Assembly: GCA_945860895.1 (NCBI GenBank)
Contig: CAMASK010000021.1
Coordinates: 1-40,816, forward strand
From: Bacteriovorax stolpii
Lineage (GTDB): Bacteria > Bdellovibrionota > Bacteriovoracia > Bacteriovoracales > Bacteriovoracaceae
Reading direction: 5' to 3'
Length of the DNA stretch: 40,816 bases
Numbering within the stretch: the first letter of the stretch is position 1; the number at the start of each line of letters is the position of its first letter. A model generated the notes under the pieces. It ran no database searches. It had not been told where the DNA came from and saw only the letters and a list, made by a program, of their open reading frames with translations. This document shows positions 25,324 through 34,048 of the stretch, piece after piece. A program made the translations under genes and the position numbers.

Positions 25324-26490
25324 ATGAAAAACGCAGTCATTGTTGATGCCGTAAGAACCCCCATGGCCAAATCCAAGGCTGGAGCTTATCGCCATGTGCG
25401 TGCTGAAGATCTTTCGGCCCACTTAATGCGCGAAATTTTAAAACGTAATCCTCAACTTAATCCTGGTGAAATCGAAGATATTATCTGGGGATGTGTACAG
25501 CAAACTCTCGAGCAGTGCTACAACATCGGAAGAAACGCTGCTCTCTTAACGGAAATTCCAAAAACTGTTTCTGCCCAAACGGTGAACCGCTTATGTGGCT
25601 CATCTATGACCGCGATCCACATGGCTACGCAAGGCGTGTGGTCAGAACAAGGTGATTTCTATCTTTGTGGTGGTGTGGAACATATGGGTCACGTGCCTAT
25701 GACCTATGGAGTGGATTTTAATCCGGCCCTGGCCAAAACTACTTCTAAAGGTGCGGGCTCAATGGGTCTTACTGCTGAACTACTAGCACGCATGTACTGC
25801 GTGACTCGCACTCAGCAAGATGAATTCGCCACTCGCTCACACCAGATGGCCTATGAAGCCACAGTGAAAGGCAGATTTAAAAATGAGATGATCCCAACTC
25901 CCGGGCATGATGATCTCGGTGTGCCGGGAATGATTAAAGTAGATGAAGTGGTTCGTCCGGAAACAACTGTTGAAACCTTATCGAAACTTCCAGCTGTATT
26001 TGATCCAAAAAATGGAACCGTGACGGCCGGTAACTCTTCTGCACTTTCTGATGGGGCCTCAAGTGTGATTGTAATGAGTGAAGAGCGAGCAAAAGCTCTT
26101 GGCCTGAAACCACTGGCCAGAATTCTCGCCATCGCTTCAACGGGTTGCGAGCCAAGCATTATGGGTTATGGGCCCGTGTCTTCATCTAAAAAAGCATTGC
26201 AGAAAGCTGGACTGAAGATGGATCAGATGGATATCGTAGAATTGAATGAAGCCTTCGCCGCTCAATCGATTCCGGTTCTAAAAGATTTAGGACTTCTCGA
26301 TGTGATAGATAAAAAAGTGAATTTAAACGGCGGAGCTATTGCTCTTGGACATCCATTGGGTTGCTCGGGTGCACGTATTACTGGTTCTCTTGCCCATCAA
26401 TTGCGGGAGAATAATCAGAAGTACGGACTTGCGACTATGTGTATTGGATTAGGTCAGGGTGTGGCAACAGTTATTGAAAATATGAATTAA
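25324..26490 (+). CDS. fadA: 3-ketoacyl-CoA thiolase (acetyl-CoA C-acyltransferase)
   Basis: A 388-aa thiolase closely following E. coli Fad[48 protein letters not shown], the nucleophile Cys in VNRLCGSSM near residue 91, [27 protein letters not shown] and the C-terminal [16 protein letters not shown] with catalytic His and Cys, then [12 protein letters not shown]. It performs the final thiolytic step of beta-oxidation in complex with FadB. Second gene of fadB-fadA; a bidirectional terminator follows. Confidence 0.97.
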   Translation: MKNAVIVDAVRTPMAKSKAGAYRHVRAEDLSAHLMREILKRNPQLNPGEIEDIIWGCVQQTLEQCYNIGRNAALLTEIPKTVSAQTVNRLCGSSMTAIHMATQGVWSEQGDFYLCGGVEHMGHVPMTYGVDFNPALAKTTSKGAGSMGLTAELLARMYCVTRTQQDEFATRSHQMAYEATVKGRFKNEMIPTPGHDDLGVPGMIKVDEVVRPETTVETLSKLPAVFDPKNGTVTAGNSSALSDGASSVIVMSEERAKALGLKPLARILAIASTGCEPSIMGYGPVSSSKKALQKAGLKMDQMDIVELNEAFAAQSIPVLKDLGLLDVIDKKVNLNGGAIALGHPLGCSGARITGSLAHQLRENNQKYGLATMCIGLGQGVATVIENMN

Positions 26491-26491
26491 A

Positions 26492-26526
26492 TAAAAAAAG
26501 CCTCACTTCTTAGTGAGACTTTTTTA
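26492..26526. terminator. Bidirectional intrinsic terminator between fadA and the lipoprotein gene
   Basis: AAAAAAAG, CTCACT-TCTT-AGTGAG, then ACTTTTTT. A-run before and T-run after a 6-bp stem, so it can stop transcription from both convergent sides. Confidence 0.85.
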
Positions 26527-26532
26527 TTTGAA

Positions 26533-26988
26533 TTAACCTTCGCAGTGAGTTCTCATCACCATGCGGTTTTCACTTACAAATGTGAGTCTACGCATGATTA
26601 ACTGCTCACCCTTATAGACTTTGCTCGACCAGCCACCCACAATACCTGATTGGCCACTGATTCTCACAAAATTCATTTTTTCCCCTAGGGGTGTTCTGAT
26701 ACTTAATCCATTACCGTTCAAACTGTAATCATAAGCTTCACCACTAGTCACGCCAATGGCACAGCTAGATCTGATACCATTTTCTGAATTGTTGGCAGAG
26801 CTTTTGAAAATAATTTTATTACCTCGCACTTCTACTGGCACATCCATTGCGACATCGAGAAGATCGACTTCCCGAATATCAGTTACATATTCTTCATTGG
26901 ATAACTCATCTTTATCAGAGCTGGTAGAACTCATATTCTGACCACAGGAAACCATGACAAAAAGAAATGCTAAAAACAGAAAGCGCAT
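26533..26988 (-). CDS. Small lipoprotein of unknown function
   Basis: A 151-aa protein. MRFLFLAFLFVMVSCGQ is a lipoprotein signal with Cys15 as the acylation site. A Ser/Asp/Glu-rich linker (residues 17-37) precedes a small beta-rich domain with conserved-looking cysteines in SSCAIGV and RTHCEG, which could be joined. The residue after the lipobox Cys is Gly, giving no strong inner-membrane retention signal, so the outer membrane is likely. No family recognised. Confidence 0.78.
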   Translation of the reverse strand: MRFLFLAFLFVMVSCGQNMSSTSSDKDELSNEEYVTDIREVDLLDVAMDVPVEVRGNKIIFKSSANNSENGIRSSCAIGVTSGEAYDYSLNGNGLSIRTPLGEKMNFVRISGQSGIVGGWSSKVYKGEQLIMRRLTFVSENRMVMRTHCEG

Positions 26989-27041
26989 AAATTCTCCTTA
27001 GCAAAATGCCTTTGGGGAACTTAGCAAAGAAGAGTGTTGAA

Positions 27042-27109
27042 CTCTAGACTTCATCTGTAAACCCAGCGAGTCTAGAGAATTGCACAAGGAAAGCATTAAG
27101 CTTGCCTTG
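27042..27109. other. Two hairpins in the lipoprotein-metzincin intergenic region
   Basis: CTCTAGACT (27042-27050) and AGTCTAGAG (27069-27077) form a perfect 9-bp stem with an 18-base loop; CAAGG..CCTTG at 27085-27109 forms a second stem with one mismatch. Neither has a T-tract. They lie between two leftward genes and may be an RNA processing or attenuation element. Confidence 0.35.
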
Positions 27110-27131
27110 ATCTTAGAGTTATAGGTTGAAT

Positions 27132-27851
27132 CTATTCAATTTTCTTGCCCAGCTCTTCCACCAGGTAACCAAGAGCATAAGGAACTGAAGACTCACGGCT
27201 CAATGAATAATTAGAGGTATGCTTGAATCCAAGCTTGTGAGTCCATTCGTGAAAAATATTTCCAGCTACTTCTGCTGGAGTGTAGATATTAAAGAATTTT
27301 TTATTCATCCAAATGCGAAGACCACTAGCGTAGGTGTAACCAACAGTGGAACGATTTGAATAATAAAGTTCTAGATCAAGATCCATCTCATGATCAACCT
27401 CAGGCCTAAGGTCTTCTGCACCATCAAGAAGTTTTTGATAAATCTGTTCATTAGTCAGACCATCACTATTGATAAATTTCTTTTCACCGTTGTAAGTAAA
27501 ATTTAAAACTCTCGAGCGAAACTCGTCAGTTCTGATAACTTTTTTGATGATTTCAATTGCTGTAGAAACTTTAACTTCATCTTTTGAATCAAAGTCAGTT
27601 AAGGCGAAATTAGCATCAAATAAAAAGGCTTCCGAGGGTATTTCATCGGCCGGCCCATCCTCAGGATCCGTTGGTGGATCTTGACTGCCATCATTGGGAT
27701 CATTAGGTTGGGGGCAGCTACTAGATAAAAGTTTGTGGTCTTCTTTAGAAATTAAGTCTGGATCTTGGTTATTATCTGCGGGGCAATTTTCTTGGGGTTT
27801 ACAACTTACTAGTAACAAAAAGAGACCCACTATAGAGATGGTTTTTGCCAC
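27132..27851 (-). CDS. Lipoprotein with metzincin-type zinc protease motif
   Basis: Encodes 239 aa. MAKTISIVGLFLLLVSC is a lipoprotein signal (Cys17). Residues 45-72 are a Pro/Asp-rich linker (PNDPNDGSQDPPTDPEDGP) with a spacer look. At residues 201-211 the sequence HEWTHKLGFKH fits HExxHxxGxxH, the zinc-binding motif of metzincin proteases, with E202 as the general base; the rest (about 75-200) shows no clear similarity. The start is GTG after AAGGACGG. Probably a surface-anchored protease; the Met-turn expected for metzincins (a Met following the motif) is not obvious, which lowers certainty. Confidence 0.75.
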   Translation of the reverse strand: MAKTISIVGLFLLLVSCKPQENCPADNNQDPDLISKEDHKLLSSSCPQPNDPNDGSQDPPTDPEDGPADEIPSEAFLFDANFALTDFDSKDEVKVSTAIEIIKKVIRTDEFRSRVLNFTYNGEKKFINSDGLTNEQIYQKLLDGAEDLRPEVDHEMDLDLELYYSNRSTVGYTYASGLRIWMNKKFFNIYTPAEVAGNIFHEWTHKLGFKHTSNYSLSRESSVPYALGYLVEELGKKIE

Positions 27852-27880
27852 TGAGTACCGTCCTTGGTTTCAATAAGAGG

Positions 27881-27895
27881 CACCCTTCCTGGGTG
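27881..27895 (-). promoter_or_regulatory. AGGAA-loop hairpin in the leader of the metzincin gene (CsrA-site-like)
   Basis: Read on the minus strand: CACCC-AGGAA-GGGTG, a 5-bp stem with a GGA-containing loop, about 30 bases upstream of the GTG start. A second GGA lies in the ribosome binding site. The same hairpin layout as at 19834-19848. Confidence 0.4.
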
Positions 27896-28051
27896 ACTCA
27901 TCTACACAAAGTTTTCAACGCAAGTCTTACATCTAGTATGCCTCTTCGTTCAGAAACGCAGCAAGTCGGCAAAATTTTTACAATGGTAATTTAATGGAAC
28001 GTGTAACTAAAGTGACACCAAAAAAGGCCAAAAATGGAGCCAATACTGGAC

Positions 28052-29272
28052 TTATAAGCTGCGACGAGGTTTGACTAGAATATTCCCAAGAAAAACTCCT
28101 ACAACTAATCCCAAGGCGATAGAAATCATATTGAAAGCAGTCCCGAGTCCACCCACTACATCTTGCATAAACAAGAAGCTTAGGGAGCGATAACCCAGAG
28201 ATCCCGGTACCAAAAGTATAATTCCAGGAAATTGAAAGATGCTTGAGGGTCGATCTTTAAGACGAGCAAAAATATTGCTCATGGCCCCAACGCAAAATCC
28301 GCCCAGAAGAATTCCCATCTCAGAACCAAAGTAATAAGTAGCAACCTTGGCACATCCAAAACCAAAAACTCCGGCCAGGGTAACCCATTTCCAATCACTA
28401 CGCTCGGCCTTGAAAATCACCGTAGTCATCAGGGCCGCCACCGGCAACCAAAGGTAAGCTATGTTGTCAGGAATTTTATCAAAAACAACATCTGTGGAAG
28501 GTAAATAAAAATAAGAGGCAATCTTGGCACCGATAAAAACTCCGAAGGCTAGCTTCAGAAGAATCATTATTCCACCCATCAATTTCGAGGTACCCGAGGT
28601 AAGATTTTGGGTGGCAATTTCAGCAATAGCGATAGTAATGATTAACCCTGGCATAAAAATAATTAGACTTGAGAGAATGACAACACCGATATTAATTGAA
28701 GGAAAAACTTTTGCTAATAAATAGGTTGTGAAAGCTGCCACAATGGCAACTATCGCCTCAAATAATTGAGCAATTAAACCTAAAGACTGAGTCGGTTGAA
28801 GGAGTGAAAATAATCCAATGATGCCGGCAATAAAAACTGAAGCAAAAAAATCTCCCCAGGTTCCACCAAAGAGATTCATAAATCCAGCGGCTGAAAGGAT
28901 AAAACAAATCACACGAATTTTTCTTCCATATGGATCAGGCGCAACTAAAATGTTGTCGAGTTTGTCACTTCCCTCTTCATAGGTCATGCGGCCGTTAATG
29001 ACTTCTCTTGATACTAGATCAACCTTGGAAAGCTTTCCAAGATTAACGCCCATGGGAGTAACGCGCTCAATTTTAGTGACTTCTTCTTCACCACAGCTGA
29101 ATGATGAAAAAATGGCGGTGGGAAGAGAAACAATATTTCCCTTAATCCCAAAGAGCTGACACATATCCTGGAGAGTACCCTCTAAAGTATGCGCGGGGGC
29201 ACCAACCATGTGAAGAGCACGGCCAAACTTTAAAATGAATTTAACTCTGCGAAGAAATTGTGCTCTTTCCAT
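28052..29272 (-). CDS. thrE: Threonine/serine exporter, ThrE family (fused domains)
   Basis: A 406-aa polytopic membrane protein with about 10 hydrophobic segments. The N-terminal domain has VGAPAHTLEGTLQDMCQLFGI, close to the ThrE signature GAPxHRxE, and GVNLGKLSKVDLVSREVINGRMTYEEG; the second half (about 270-395) is the DUF3815-type ThrE C-terminal domain, with GILLGGFCVGAMSNIFARLKDRPSSIFQFPGIILLVPGSLGYRS. The full fusion matches Corynebacterium ThrE, which exports L-threonine and L-serine. The gene before it ends 3 bp upstream, suggesting co-transcription. Confidence 0.9.
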   Translation of the reverse strand: MERAQFLRRVKFILKFGRALHMVGAPAHTLEGTLQDMCQLFGIKGNIVSLPTAIFSSFSCGEEEVTKIERVTPMGVNLGKLSKVDLVSREVINGRMTYEEGSDKLDNILVAPDPYGRKIRVICFILSAAGFMNLFGGTWGDFFASVFIAGIIGLFSLLQPTQSLGLIAQLFEAIVAIVAAFTTYLLAKVFPSINIGVVILSSLIIFMPGLIITIAIAEIATQNLTSGTSKLMGGIMILLKLAFGVFIGAKIASYFYLPSTDVVFDKIPDNIAYLWLPVAALMTTVIFKAERSDWKWVTLAGVFGFGCAKVATYYFGSEMGILLGGFCVGAMSNIFARLKDRPSSIFQFPGIILLVPGSLGYRSLSFLFMQDVVGGLGTAFNMISIALGLVVGVFLGNILVKPRRSL

Positions 29273-29275
29273 ATT

Positions 29276-30169
29276 TTAAAAAGTCCGCTTTAAATCTTCC
29301 ACCATGCTTAATTGAACCATGTGCGAAAGATCATTATAGGTTTTAAGGACCGGAGTCAGAAGATTTTTTTGTATATTTTCAAATTGTTCGTCTGAATCAG
29401 GGATTGTTAATGTCACAGGAAAGGATAAAATTGATTCATAAGTGCGAAAAGCGACAGTCGTTTTTGGATGATCATTTTTGACTCCCAAACGGTATAAGCG
29501 CTCATGATAAGAACTGAAAGGAACTAAAGTTGAAGCATCCATTTTGATAAAAGCTTGTTCAGCAATATGACCACCTGAGTGCTTATGCGAGTGACTCGCC
29601 TTCCAGTAGATTTTACTCATCACAATAATAAGTGCATCAAGCTTGAGTTCTTGTGCCACATCATTCACAGTAAGCTTGGCATGTTCAGAAAATTTAGGTC
29701 CATTCATAAATTCACTGGCCGAAACCAGTGCCAAAGAAAAATCTCTCATACCGCGAGGATTAATCACAGTTGCCATCGTGGTAGTTTTACCTGAAGGCAA
29801 ATAATAAATGTCATCCGAAAAAAGAACCTGACGTTCACTTTGGATCAGATCGGGCACATCAGACCCAGCTGCCGAGAAATAGACCTTATCTTCGCCGGCC
29901 AAAGCGCTGCGGTTTTGCTGAATTGTTGTTTCAAAGACGAGAATCTCGATACGATTAAGTGGAGGCATTTGGTTTAAAAAAAGATCTACGTTTTTTCCTT
30001 TGTGCGGATCACACTGGGACGTCTTCACTAAGTAGGGAGAGATTTGTTTAAATTTTTCAGATGAATGTTCTTTTTGAAAATCGTACACATAGCGTCGCTC
30101 GCCACCGGACTTCATAATTCCTAGACTACATGAGGACAAAAATAGTAATCCGAGGAGGAATCGCAGCAT
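29276..30169 (-). CDS. Lipoprotein of unknown function
   Basis: Encodes 297 aa from the ATG at 30169 (MLRFLLGLLFLSSCSLG), preceded by GGGAGAA; a TTG at 30184 would be a poorer start. The lipobox LSSC makes Cys14 the acylation site. The body has long hydrophobic-polar alternation (VYDFQKEHSSEKFKQISPYL, LDALIIVMSKIYWKASHSHKH) and a His/Ser/Lys-rich patch SHSHKHSGGH near residue 210 that could bind metal. No family recognised. Between the large metallopeptidase gene and thrE, and probably in the same transcript as thrE. Confidence 0.75.
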   Translation of the reverse strand: MLRFLLGLLFLSSCSLGIMKSGGERRYVYDFQKEHSSEKFKQISPYLVKTSQCDPHKGKNVDLFLNQMPPLNRIEILVFETTIQQNRSALAGEDKVYFSAAGSDVPDLIQSERQVLFSDDIYYLPSGKTTTMATVINPRGMRDFSLALVSASEFMNGPKFSEHAKLTVNDVAQELKLDALIIVMSKIYWKASHSHKHSGGHIAEQAFIKMDASTLVPFSSYHERLYRLGVKNDHPKTTVAFRTYESILSFPVTLTIPDSDEQFENIQKNLLTPVLKTYNDLSHMVQLSMVEDLKRTF

Positions 30170-30267
30170 AAAGTATTCTCCCAAAATATCTTTCTAATAC
30201 TTCCCCCATTCTACCTTTTGAGAGGAGGATAATTCCAGTTCTATCTCCTAAAAATCGTAAGTAAGTA

Positions 30268-33117
30268 TCAGAAATAGCCCCCTAGGGTTGTAACAAAAAT
30301 TTCATAATTTTGCTTTTTCGCATTTCCATATAGGACATAGCTGCCTCGAAGACCCAGAGTAATGGGAATAAAAATTCTAAAAAAATGAGTATCGAGTAAG
30401 GCTTCCCAACCAGTCGAAGCCGATGAATAATTAAAACCTCTATCGTATCCGTTGACTTCATCAAAGAATAAGTTCAAGGAAAGTCGCTTAAAGTAAATAT
30501 AACTAGACGCATGCCAGTCAGGATAGGCCAAGGGGAAAAGATAGTTCCCAGAGTATTTAGTCATTTCTTCTAAAAAAATGTTACTCGTTCCACGAGGTTT
30601 GGTAAGTAGACTCGAATACTGATAAGATTTATCCCTTTGCTTTTCAAACGCTAATTGATGGAAAAAAGAATGATGCCTAAAAAATCCTGGTAAATAAATT
30701 CGACCATCCAAAGTTTCAATGCTCCCTCGATCAGAATTACCGGTGAAGTCCTTGCCTGCCTCGACGTGTCCTAAAAGAGAAGCACCTAAAGATGGATTAA
30801 GATCCCTACGGGATTGCCGGGAAACAAAGCTGTATTGCATCTGCGCCCCTGAGGAAAACAAGGCCCCATTACGAATTTCAGAAACATCATCACTATTTTT
30901 GTTGGTGACTTTGATAACTTTACCAAATCCCCGAATGGAAAAATCATGTAAGAAGCGTCCGGAAATTCTCTTCCAGGGAATTTGCATGCCGGCTTCAAAA
31001 GTCCCCTCTTCCCAGTGATCTTGAATCTCTTTGCTACCTGACTTCTTATTTTGACTGCGCCCTCCATAACCTGCCCTTAGATCAAATACAGGATAAAGAT
31101 GTGACCATGCTGCACTCACAAACCCTTCAGTTTCCTGTTCATTGATATCGTAACTTGCGCCGGCCATGAGAGAGAACTTATTTAAGACATCTCTGGATAT
31201 TCCCACCAACATCACATCTGCAGAAAGTGGTGGAGCAAGTATCAGCCAACTGTGAAGATTAATTGCATTTTTTACCTGAGAATACGGAGTCACAGGGTAT
31301 TTGTCTTGGTTGAAGAAATCCTGATTCATATCACGAGATTTATCACTAGCTTCAAAAAGAGCAAGCTTTTCGAAGTAAGGAACAAAACTATCAGTGGATT
31401 CTTGTTTTTCATCCCAAGCCATTTTTTTTACAGCTACATTCATCCCACTAACGGAATAATCATTATAAACCAACTCATCATTGAAGAGCGATGGTGCATA
31501 GGCACCAAAACGAGAGCTGGTGATTTGCTTGAGACCAAACTGTGTGACTTCAAAAATATTATCAATGCCTGAGGTGGGACTCTCGATTAAAACTTTGCCA
31601 AGCTGAGAAGTAATGAAACCTAAATTTAGTGTACTTGGCGCAAGGAGAACTGCTTCCTGTCGATTAGTTAAAGATATTTTAATGATTTTCTTTTGATCTT
31701 GATAATCCTTCACAACCATAACAATTTCTTTGGAAGAATGCCAATCAAGAGAAGTGATCACTTTATCGACAGGATATTTATGCTGAAAAAGAACTTTTCC
31801 AGAAAGATCCCGGATAACAATCTCTTGTCCCTGGAGTTCATCCCAATTTACATAAAGAATTTTTTCTCCAGATTCATCCAGAACCGCTAAACGTGCCTTC
31901 GTCCTTCTAAGGTCTGCGACAAAAGCATTTTTAACCAAATCGTACACTTTCACCCTGGAAAAGTCTCGAACCCCCCAGCGTGGATCAACTTCGTATTCAA
32001 CAAAAGCCAGGCGATTATTTCTCACTTTGTAGGGGTACTCATTGTATAATGGGCCCGGATAAAAAATTGTTTTTTCGTTTTGACCATCAAAAATCACAAA
32101 TTGTTCAATGAATGAGAGTCCCTTCTTAAGTGCCAGGAATTTATTTTTCCCAACTGCCTGGGGATAAAGATAATTAATCCAATCTTTTTTGTCGTAGATG
32201 TTTTTAACTTCAAACGGCGTCAAAACTAATTTCTGTTCTTTCTCTTTCCAGTTTTTAATCATCTCTTTTAAAGTCTTGCGGTAAAAATCTTCAAAAGCCA
32301 TGCCTGTTGCATTGGCGTAAGCATTATAGAAAGTCAAAGGGTTATAGGATTTCTGAGTGGACATGTTGGCAAGATGAGAAAGAAAGAGATCTCCCTGCTT
32401 GTTTCGCATGAACGTTGTATAAAAATAGCCGTAAACATAATGATTAGGAATGTAATCTTTGTAAGAGCCCAAGTGAGCTTTATCATAATCGAAATCTTTT
32501 CCAGACAAAAGAAGTGTTCGTAGATCCCTTTCAAAAAGGGGAAGACGACCTCTTCCGCCAACACTTAAGGCAGTTTCAATCCCTACGGCATCTCCCTCTA
32601 AAAACCAGGGAGGAAGAGAAAGGCCAAGGCCCAAGGCTTGCCCAATTTCACCTAAAATAATCTCATAAAATCGATTAAAGCCTTGTCGAGTTTTTTGAAA
32701 CTGAACCACATGTCTGAATTCATGGATGGATAAAGTTTTCAGCCATTCCGTATTAGTTAAATCGGGATCGATAGCTGGAGTCAAATACCACTCTGAACGG
32801 CGAGGTGCCAAAGTGACGAAGCCATTGGAGATGGTCGATTGATTTTGTAAGATCAAAGATAATTTTGGAGGAGCGACTTCCAGAGATCTTGTGACTAAAG
32901 GATAAGCCGCTTCCAAAAGATGAGTCACTCTCTGCGCCTGGACCTCAACTTCCTTAGGGAAAATAATTTCAAAGTGAACCGTATCTATTTTTTTCCATTC
33001 AATTTCTGATGGATTTTGCTGAAAGTCCATTAAGGCTTGCGGGGCTTTAATCACTTCAGTAAAGGCTGAAGTAATAAGGAAAAATCCAAGGATGATAGAT
33101 AGCATAAAAAACCTCAT
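30268..33117 (-). CDS. Exported peptidase-MA-like metallopeptidase with beta-propeller and C-terminal outer-membrane barrel
   Basis: A 949-aa protein with a signal peptide (residues 1-19). The N-terminal peptidase domain has IHEFRHVVQF (H132, E133, H136) and then WFLEGDAVGIE with E174 as the expected third zinc ligand; this is the HExxH...E pattern of gluzincin-like peptidase MA proteins. Residues about 300-600 carry repeated short beta-sheet units (LAVLDESGEKILYVNWDE, ITSLDWHSSKEIVMVV) similar to WD40/TolB-like propellers. The C-terminal 300 residues alternate polar/aromatic positions (GASYDINEQETEGFVSAAWSH) and end in Phe (LGGYF), as for an outer-membrane barrel. Likely a surface-exposed or outer-membrane-anchored protease; no closer assignment. 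Confidence 0.8.
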   Translation of the reverse strand: MRFFMLSIILGFFLITSAFTEVIKAPQALMDFQQNPSEIEWKKIDTVHFEIIFPKEVEVQAQRVTHLLEAAYPLVTRSLEVAPPKLSLILQNQSTISNGFVTLAPRRSEWYLTPAIDPDLTNTEWLKTLSIHEFRHVVQFQKTRQGFNRFYEIILGEIGQALGLGLSLPPWFLEGDAVGIETALSVGGRGRLPLFERDLRTLLLSGKDFDYDKAHLGSYKDYIPNHYVYGYFYTTFMRNKQGDLFLSHLANMSTQKSYNPLTFYNAYANATGMAFEDFYRKTLKEMIKNWKEKEQKLVLTPFEVKNIYDKKDWINYLYPQAVGKNKFLALKKGLSFIEQFVIFDGQNEKTIFYPGPLYNEYPYKVRNNRLAFVEYEVDPRWGVRDFSRVKVYDLVKNAFVADLRRTKARLAVLDESGEKILYVNWDELQGQEIVIRDLSGKVLFQHKYPVDKVITSLDWHSSKEIVMVVKDYQDQKKIIKISLTNRQEAVLLAPSTLNLGFITSQLGKVLIESPTSGIDNIFEVTQFGLKQITSSRFGAYAPSLFNDELVYNDYSVSGMNVAVKKMAWDEKQESTDSFVPYFEKLALFEASDKSRDMNQDFFNQDKYPVTPYSQVKNAINLHSWLILAPPLSADVMLVGISRDVLNKFSLMAGASYDINEQETEGFVSAAWSHLYPVFDLRAGYGGRSQNKKSGSKEIQDHWEEGTFEAGMQIPWKRISGRFLHDFSIRGFGKVIKVTNKNSDDVSEIRNGALFSSGAQMQYSFVSRQSRRDLNPSLGASLLGHVEAGKDFTGNSDRGSIETLDGRIYLPGFFRHHSFFHQLAFEKQRDKSYQYSSLLTKPRGTSNIFLEEMTKYSGNYLFPLAYPDWHASSYIYFKRLSLNLFFDEVNGYDRGFNYSSASTGWEALLDTHFFRIFIPITLGLRGSYVLYGNAKKQNYEIFVTTLGGYF

Positions 33118-33149
33118 TGTTTTTATGCTAAAAGAATAACAATCTTAGA

Positions 33150-33935
33150 TCACAGATGGAAGGAGATAAGCTCTTCCCAGAGCTTTTTAGCAATGGGACC
33201 AAGGTGTTGTTTTTTTAGGCGAATCAAATTCACTTTTAGCTCGCGGGGATGTACGCCATCAAAATTAAGCACAACTAATTTATTTTCTTTAATTTCCCGC
33301 TCAATTGACTGCTCGGGCAAATGTCCCCATCCCAGGCCAGCGAGAATAATTTCAAGCTTAAAAAAAGCATCGAGGAGTTGCCACTTTTTACCAGTCTCAA
33401 GTAATCCGAAACTCACACCTTTTGGACCATTCTTATCTCTTACTACAATTTGATCAATCTCCTGAAGATCACTCTCATACTTTACTTTTTTTCTTTAAAT
33501 AAATCTCTATTCATGACTGGAAGCATATTCACAGTGGTAATGGGGAGCATTTCAAGGGAATTAGGCTCATTGATAAAATGAGAGTGGCACTCACTAAAGG
33601 ATTTAAACAATTTTAATAAATCTGTGTTGAGACAAATTTCATCGATCGAAATACAAATTTCTGGTTCTTCTTTTTCACGAAAACTTTTACTCATTCCCTC
33701 AAGCTCTTGCATACCAGAAATGATTTTATGAGACTTTTCCAAAAAGGAGCGGCCGTGATCTGTCAGTTAGGGCCGGTAAGCACTCCGATCAAATAACTCT
33801 ACTTCAAGTTCCTCCTCTAATTTTCGTATAGAGAAACTTATAGCTGGTTGGGTTTTATGCAGCTCTGCTGCGGCTGCTTTGAAGCTTTCCAGTCTGTACA
33901 ATCTTATGAAAAACAAGAAGTTGCTCGAACGTCAT
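33150..33935 (-). pseudogene. Degenerate LysR-family transcriptional regulator
   Basis: The conceptual protein starts at 33935 (MTFEQLLVFHKIVQTG) with the HTH continuing in another frame (FKAAAAELHKTQPAISFSIRKLEEELEVELFDRSAYRP). Lesions: a frameshift near 33881-33888; an in-frame TAA at 33767-33769 after RP, where a codon of the RPxLT motif should be; an apparent internal loss of about 25-35 residues after LLKLFKSFSECHSH, where the effector-domain strands are missing; and a frameshift at a run of seven T (33486-33492). The C-terminal segment GVSFGLLETGKKWQLLDAFF... resumes the LysR effector domain. It is divergent from the YceI gene, which it probably once controlled. Confidence 0.85.
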
Positions 33936-33952
33936 CTTAATAAGCTTTTTTT

Positions 33953-33973
33953 ATATAGTTCATGAAAATATAT
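33953..33973. promoter_or_regulatory. Dyad ATATA-TTCATGAA-TATAT, possible LysR-type operator
   Basis: ATATAgTTCATGAAaaTATAT is an imperfect palindrome with a perfect TTCATGAA centre. It lies between the LysR pseudogene and the YceI gene, a typical place for a T-N11-A-type LysR box. Confidence 0.35.
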
Positions 33974-34048
33974 GTCTTTTTTTTTATCAAATTCTACACG
34001 ATGATGTAAGTACTTTCTTCGAGAGTTTTTCAAACAAAAGGAAATTAA

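Noticed and set aside
23085..26490. Recent horizontal transfer of fadB-fadA from Gammaproteobacteria
   Set aside because: The proteins look very similar to the E. coli pair from memory, but base composition resembles the neighbours and a tree would be needed.
28005..28045. Possible terminator after thrE (GGC..GCC followed by TTTTTT on the minus strand)
   Set aside because: Stem is short and interrupted; not strong enough to report.
30223..30249. AGGAGGATA/TATCTCCT inverted repeat after the large metallopeptidase gene
   Set aside because: Needs a bulge, has no T-tract and is near the noise level; not called a terminator.
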